Source: Knoellia sp031844405 (lineage in GTDB: Bacteria; Actinomycetota; Actinomycetes; Actinomycetales; Dermatophilaceae). From it: a stretch of DNA of 64,000 nt. Positions 60,435 through 64,000 of the stretch are shown in pieces. Numbering within the stretch: position 1 is the first letter of the stretch; every line of letters begins with the position of its first letter. The notes below the pieces were generated by a model. It saw only the letters and a program-made list of their open reading frames with translations, searched no databases and was not told the DNA's origin. The DNA is taken from positions 496,001 to 560,000 of the forward strand of contig JAUZVC010000001.1 in NCBI GenBank assembly GCA_031844405.1, given 5' to 3'. A program made the position numbers and the translations under genes.

Positions 60435-60440
60435 TAGCGT
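60435..60440 (+). promoter_or_regulatory. -10 element of the leaderless membrane-protein gene
   Basis: TAGCGT lies seven bases before the ATG at 60448, and no Shine-Dalgarno sequence is present. Confidence 0.5.
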
Positions 60441-60447
60441 CGGCTCC

Positions 60448-60993
60448 ATGACGATCTGGAGCACCACCGTGCGCGCGACCCACCTCGTGACCAACGCCGC
60501 GTGGTTCGGTGGCTCGCTCATGGGGGCTGTCGGCCTCAACCCGGCGGCGCGCGAGGGCGACGACGAGCGCGAGCGGGCGCAGATCCTCGACCGTGGCTGG
60601 AACGAGTGGGGGCCGGTCCAGGGCGCCGCGATCGGGCTCCACCTCGTCAGCGGTCTCGGCATCCTCGCCGACAACCGCCGGCGCACCGTGCTCCACCCGC
60701 CGACGACGGCCGCGGTCGTGCTCAAGACCGCCCTCACCGGTGCCGCGGTCGCAGCGAGCGGTGCGGCCTACGTCAACGGTGCCCGACTGGGCGAGGCCCA
60801 GGAGAGGGCCGCAGCCGACGCCGCGGCCCGGCGTCGCCGGGACGAGCTCGTCGCGCGCATGCGGTGGCTCCAGTGGGCGACCCCGGTCGCCACCGGGGCA
60901 CTGCTCGTCCTCGACGCCTACCTCGGCGAGCAGCAACGGGGAGCGGCCGGCCTGCTCGACCGGCCGACGACCTGGCTGCGGCGCCGCGGATGA
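60448..60993 (+). CDS. Membrane protein of unknown function
   Basis: The 181-residue protein has about four hydrophobic helices (ATHLVTNAAWFGGSLMGAVG; GPVQGAAIGLHLVSGLGILA; AAVVLKTALTGAAVAASGAA; and WATPVATGALLVLDAYLG). No family is recognised with certainty; it resembles actinobacterial DUF-type membrane proteins found beside such clusters. Its stop overlaps the ATG of the acyl-CoA dehydrogenase-like gene by four bases. Confidence 0.75.
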   Translation: MTIWSTTVRATHLVTNAAWFGGSLMGAVGLNPAAREGDDERERAQILDRGWNEWGPVQGAAIGLHLVSGLGILADNRRRTVLHPPTTAAVVLKTALTGAAVAASGAAYVNGARLGEAQERAAADAAARRRRDELVARMRWLQWATPVATGALLVLDAYLGEQQRGAAGLLDRPTTWLRRRG

Positions 60994-62036
60994 GGGGCTC
61001 CCTCGCGGGAACCCGCGACACCGGAGCCTTCCTCGACTGGTCGGACTCCTCCCTGGTGAGGGCCGCGCGCGACATCGGCCCCGACCTCGACGCGGCGCTC
61101 GAGCTCGCGGTGACGCTCGGTCCGCTCGCGGACGAGCTCGGCGACCGCACGTGGACCTGGCTCCGCGCACTCGGCTCGCTCGGTGCCGGCGACCTCACCG
61201 TCGCCCGGGTCGTCGAGCCGCACCTCGACGCGCTCGCGATCCTCGCGCAGGCGGCGACCGACGACCCGGGTTCGGGTCCCACCCCGGGTCCGGGCACGAC
61301 CTGGGGCGTGTATGCCGCCCACGCGCCCGGTGCCCGGCTCGAGGCCGTGGCGACCGCGGACGGGTGGCGGCTCTCGGGCAGGAAGCCCTGGTGCTCGCTG
61401 GCGGACCGGCTCGACCACGCGGTCGTCACCGCTCACGTCGACGCCGACCGGCGACAGGCGTTCGCCGTCGACCTGCGTCAGCCGGGGGTCGTCGTGGAGG
61501 ACGGTCCGTGGGTGGCGCGAGGTCTCGCCGACGTGCGCAGCACCGCACTCGTGCTCGAGGACGTGCCGGCGCTCCCGGTCGGACCGCCGCAGTGGTATCT
61601 CGAGAGGGCCGGCTTCGCGTGGGGCGGCATCGGAGTGGCCGCCGTGTGGTTCGGGGCGGCGTGCGCCGTCGGCCAGGCGGTGCTCGACACGGCACGGTCG
61701 CGCACCCCCGACCAGGTGGCCCTGGTGCACCTCGGCCGGATCGACGGAGCCCTGCGCGCCACGCTCCTCTGGCTGCGTGAGGCAGCCGTGCTCGTCGACG
61801 CGGGACGGGCCACCGGGAGCGAGGGGCAGCTGCTCGCGGCGCGGGTCCGGGCGTCGGCCGCGGCCACCGCCGAGCTCGTCCTCGGGGAGACGGGCCGTGC
61901 CCTCGGGCCCGGACCCCTGACGTCCGACGAGGAGCACGCGCGCCGGGTCGCCGACCTCACCGTCTACGTCAGGCAGCACCACGGTGACCGCGACCTGGCC
62001 GTCCTCGGCGCCCAGCTCGTCGAGGGCGACGAATGA
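60990..62036 (+). CDS. Acyl-CoA dehydrogenase-like protein
   Basis: The 348-residue protein is a divergent acyl-CoA dehydrogenase: central beta domain GARLEAVATADGWRLSGRKP and LRQPGVVVEDGP, then a helical C-terminal domain. The N-terminal helical domain is shortened and the usual catalytic glutamate is not evident, so it may be an oxidase/desaturase-like or non-redox variant. It is flanked by overlapping genes for a deacetylase-methyltransferase and a glycosyltransferase, suggesting one pathway. The substrate is unknown. Confidence 0.78.
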   Translation: MRGSLAGTRDTGAFLDWSDSSLVRAARDIGPDLDAALELAVTLGPLADELGDRTWTWLRALGSLGAGDLTVARVVEPHLDALAILAQAATDDPGSGPTPGPGTTWGVYAAHAPGARLEAVATADGWRLSGRKPWCSLADRLDHAVVTAHVDADRRQAFAVDLRQPGVVVEDGPWVARGLADVRSTALVLEDVPALPVGPPQWYLERAGFAWGGIGVAAVWFGAACAVGQAVLDTARSRTPDQVALVHLGRIDGALRATLLWLREAAVLVDAGRATGSEGQLLAARVRASAAATAELVLGETGRALGPGPLTSDEEHARRVADLTVYVRQHHGDRDLAVLGAQLVEGDE

Positions 62037-63463
62037 CCGGCCTCGGGTCGCCGACCTCCGCGCAACGTGCCCACCCGGACCCGGGTCCCTCGGACCACCC
62101 GGACCGGGACCGCCCGGACGGAGCCCGGCTCGACCACCCTGAAGGCGAGGAGCGCTGGGTGCGTGACGGCCGCTGGGCCGATGTGGCGCACACGGACGCG
62201 CGAGGGGCGCTCACGGCATACGACCGCCTGCTCGTCGTGGCCGCGCACCCGGACGACGAGTGCCTCGGCGCCGGGCTGCTTCTCGCCGACGCCCACGACC
62301 TCGGACTCGAGGTGACCGTTCTCGTCCTCACCGACGGCGAGGGCTCGCACCCCGACTCGCCGACCGTCACCGCGGACGAGATGCGGCGCAGGCGTGGGAC
62401 CGAGGTGGACCGTGCCATGGCCGTCCTCGTGCCGGGGGCCCGGGTGCTGCACGCAGGCCTGCCCGACGGCGGTCTGACGGAGCGTCACGCCGAGGTCGTG
62501 GAGGCGGTGCGCGGCCACCTGTCCGCCCGGACGCTCGTCCTCGCCCCCTGGGTGGCCGACGGCCACCCGGACCACGACGCGACCGGGCGCGCCGCCGCCG
62601 AGGCGGTGGAGCCCGGTGACGGCACGGTCGCCCTCGCGCACTATCTCGTCTGGCTCTGGCACTGGAGCGGGCCGGAGGACCTGCCCTGGGAGCGGGTGGT
62701 CGCCGTCGACGCGTCGCTCGAGGGCATCCGCCGGTCGGCCCTCGCCGTGGCGGAGCACCGGAGCCAGGTCGCGCCCCTGTCACCCGAGCCCGGGGACGAG
62801 CGGCTCCTCACCGAGGGTGTGCTCGCACCGTCGCGGCGCGGCTTCACGACGCTGCTGCTCGGCCGAGGCGTCGACCCGCCCGAGCCCGCCGCCGGCGCGG
62901 GCGGCAGGGTCGCCGACTTCGACGCGATGTTCGACGACGGAGACGACCCGTGGTCCAGCGGCTCCTTCTACGAGCGGCGCAAGCGCGACCTCTCCCTGGC
63001 GGTGCTGCGCCGGGCGCGCTACGAGCGCGTGCTCGACGTCGGCTGCTCCACGGGCAGCCTGACGCGGGCGCTCGCCGAGCGCGCGGGCGAGGTCGTGGCC
63101 GTGGACGGCAGCGGACCGGCCCTCGAGGTGGCTCGGCGTGACGCCCCGGGCAACGTCTCCTGGGTGCAGGGGGTCGCCCCCACCGTGCTCGGGTCCGTCG
63201 AGGGGCCCTTCGACCTCGTCGTCCTCTCCGAGGTCCTCTACTTCCTGACTCCCTTCGAGGTGTGGCGCACCCTCGGGTCGGTCCTCGCGAGGCTGGCGCC
63301 CCGTGCCGAGGTGGTTCTCGTCGACTGGCGCCACGCGACCGAGCGCATCCCCCTCGACGGTCCCGCAGTCCACGAGCTCGTGCGCGGCGTCTGTGCCCGA
63401 TGGGGCAGCGTCGCCCACGTCGAGCCGGACGTCCTCCTCGACACCTACGAGGTCACCGCGTGA
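62033..63463 (+). CDS. PIG-L family deacetylase fused to a NodS-like SAM methyltransferase
   Basis: The 476-residue protein has an N-terminal PIG-L/LmbE deacetylase (AHPDDE at 71-76, HPDHDATGRA near 178: His, Asp, Asp and His zinc ligands) and from about 310 a class I methyltransferase (VLDVGCSTGSLTRALAE near 333). PIG-L enzymes remove N-acetyl groups from GlcNAc-linked molecules; NodS-type enzymes N-methylate the freed amine. One polypeptide could therefore deacetylate and then methylate an amino sugar. The first 45 residues are a Pro/Asp-rich low-complexity lead. Confidence 0.87.
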   Translation: MTGLGSPTSAQRAHPDPGPSDHPDRDRPDGARLDHPEGEERWVRDGRWADVAHTDARGALTAYDRLLVVAAHPDDECLGAGLLLADAHDLGLEVTVLVLTDGEGSHPDSPTVTADEMRRRRGTEVDRAMAVLVPGARVLHAGLPDGGLTERHAEVVEAVRGHLSARTLVLAPWVADGHPDHDATGRAAAEAVEPGDGTVALAHYLVWLWHWSGPEDLPWERVVAVDASLEGIRRSALAVAEHRSQVAPLSPEPGDERLLTEGVLAPSRRGFTTLLLGRGVDPPEPAAGAGGRVADFDAMFDDGDDPWSSGSFYERRKRDLSLAVLRRARYERVLDVGCSTGSLTRALAERAGEVVAVDGSGPALEVARRDAPGNVSWVQGVAPTVLGSVEGPFDLVVLSEVLYFLTPFEVWRTLGSVLARLAPRAEVVLVDWRHATERIPLDGPAVHELVRGVCARWGSVAHVEPDVLLDTYEVTA

Positions 63464-64000
63464 CGCGCGCCGTGCACGTCGTCATCCCGGCGCGCGACGA
63501 GGAGGTGCTCCTGCCTCGCTGCCTCGCCGGCGTCGAGCGCGCTCGCAGGGTGCTGCGCGCCGTGCGCCCCGACCTCCTCGTCGACGTCACCGTCGTCCTC
63601 GACGGGTGCCTCGACGGCTCGGCGGCGGTCGTCGAGCAGGCGCGGGTCGCCAGCCTCGTCGTCGACCACGGGGTCGTCGGTGCGACTCGCCACGCCGGCG
63701 TGGCCCGGGCCGCCGAGGTGGCGGCGCTGGAGGGCGTCGACGCGGCCGACCTCTGGGTCGCCTGCACCGACGCCGACTCGGTCGTCCCGCCGCACTGGCT
63801 GCTGGGCCAGGTCCGCCTCGCCGCCGCCCACGACCTCGTCGTCGGCACCGTCGAGCCCGTCGGGCTCGCCGACGCCGCGCTCCTCGCCGCCTGGCGCGAG
63901 CGGCACGAGCTCGTCGAGGGGCACGCACACGTCCACGGCGCCAACCTCGGGATCCGTGCGAGCACCTATCTCGAGGTCGGCGGCTTCCGGCCGATGCCCC
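63460..64000 (+). CDS. Family 2 glycosyltransferase, 5' part only
   Basis: The GTG at 63460 overlaps the previous stop (GTGA), and the frame stays open to the window edge. The 180 visible residues show the GT2 nucleotide-sugar domain: HVVIPARDEEVLLPRCLAGV, VVLDGCLDGSA, the DxD-like CTDADSVVPP near 103 and NLGIRASTYLEVGGF. It completes the acyl-CoA dehydrogenase, deacetylase-methyltransferase and glycosyltransferase set. The C-terminus lies outside the window. Confidence 0.85.
   Translation, partial: MTRAVHVVIPARDEEVLLPRCLAGVERARRVLRAVRPDLLVDVTVVLDGCLDGSAAVVEQARVASLVVDHGVVGATRHAGVARAAEVAALEGVDAADLWVACTDADSVVPPHWLLGQVRLAAAHDLVVGTVEPVGLADAALLAAWRERHELVEGHAHVHGANLGIRASTYLEVGGFRPMP

Overview
The window is very G+C-rich, gene-dense DNA from an actinomycete. 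The gene set (Mrp antiporter with a fused A/B subunit, a DesA3-type desaturase with its reductase, class Ia nrdAB under a cobalamin riboswitch, lutABC, a PpsR/PEP synthase pair, a Cgl0159-type inositol cluster) fits the Micrococcales, and I lean to the Intrasporangiaceae (Janibacter/Knoellia-like). That family assignment is inference. Many genes overlap by 1-4 bases. Many isolated genes lack a Shine-Dalgarno sequence and instead carry a TAnnnT hexamer 6-7 bases before the start codon, which is the signature of leaderless mRNAs.

Layout. 1-5.8 kb: 3' end of a myo-inositol catabolic operon (aldolase, iolB, iolD, iolG-like, mmsA/iolA), closed by a 22-bp perfect inverted repeat. 5.9-12.5 kb (minus strand): Mrp cation/proton antiporter mnhA(B)-C-D-E-F-G plus a DUF427 gene. 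12.7-16.6 kb (minus): nrdA-nrdB behind an adenosylcobalamin riboswitch. 16.7-19.2 kb (minus): fatty acid desaturase and its ferredoxin reductase, preceded by a palindromic operator. 19.2-20.5 kb: hydrolase and a small lipoprotein. 20.7-28.5 kb (minus): nucleoside salvage, consisting of an MTI-type phosphorylase, an MTA/SAH-type deaminase, a cupin and a BMP-family nucleoside ABC importer. 28.5-32.6 kb: gamma-glutamyltransferase, MATE exporter, two DUF202 proteins and a DUF2277 protein. 32.6-35.8 kb: dnaB, whose Walker A motif is split by a class 3 intein, with a cluster of DnaA-box-like sites upstream. 35.8-50.3 kb: mostly single housekeeping or accessory genes (two SDRs, TetR, RidA, PCD-VOC fusion, DUF2252, Nei-like glycosylase lacking Pro2, 2H phosphoesterase, spermidine synthase-like protein, a two-pseudogene deletion scar, DUF421, and a DUF1989/GntA pair). 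50.4-53.2 kb: lutABC lactate oxidation. 53.3-60.4 kb: pirin, epimerase, a 38-residue membrane protein, PpsR, PEP synthase, an ACT-domain protein, a secreted protein and a DUF6582 protein. 60.4-64 kb: a run of overlapping genes comprising a membrane protein, an acyl-CoA dehydrogenase-like protein, a PIG-L deacetylase fused to a methyltransferase, and a family 2 glycosyltransferase cut by the window edge.

The most unusual signal is not a gene. The 8-mer CGGCATAC (or its complement GTATGCCG) occurs 48 times by my reading, in both orientations, within and between genes. In three places it is paired as an inverted repeat that forms the stem of an intergenic terminator, and once it forms a peripheral hairpin of the cobalamin riboswitch. 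Every GGCATAC I found is preceded by C. This arrangement resembles DNA uptake sequences of Neisseria and Haemophilus, which are not established in actinomycetes as far as I know. No CRISPR array, rRNA, tRNA, insertion sequence or prophage was recognised.
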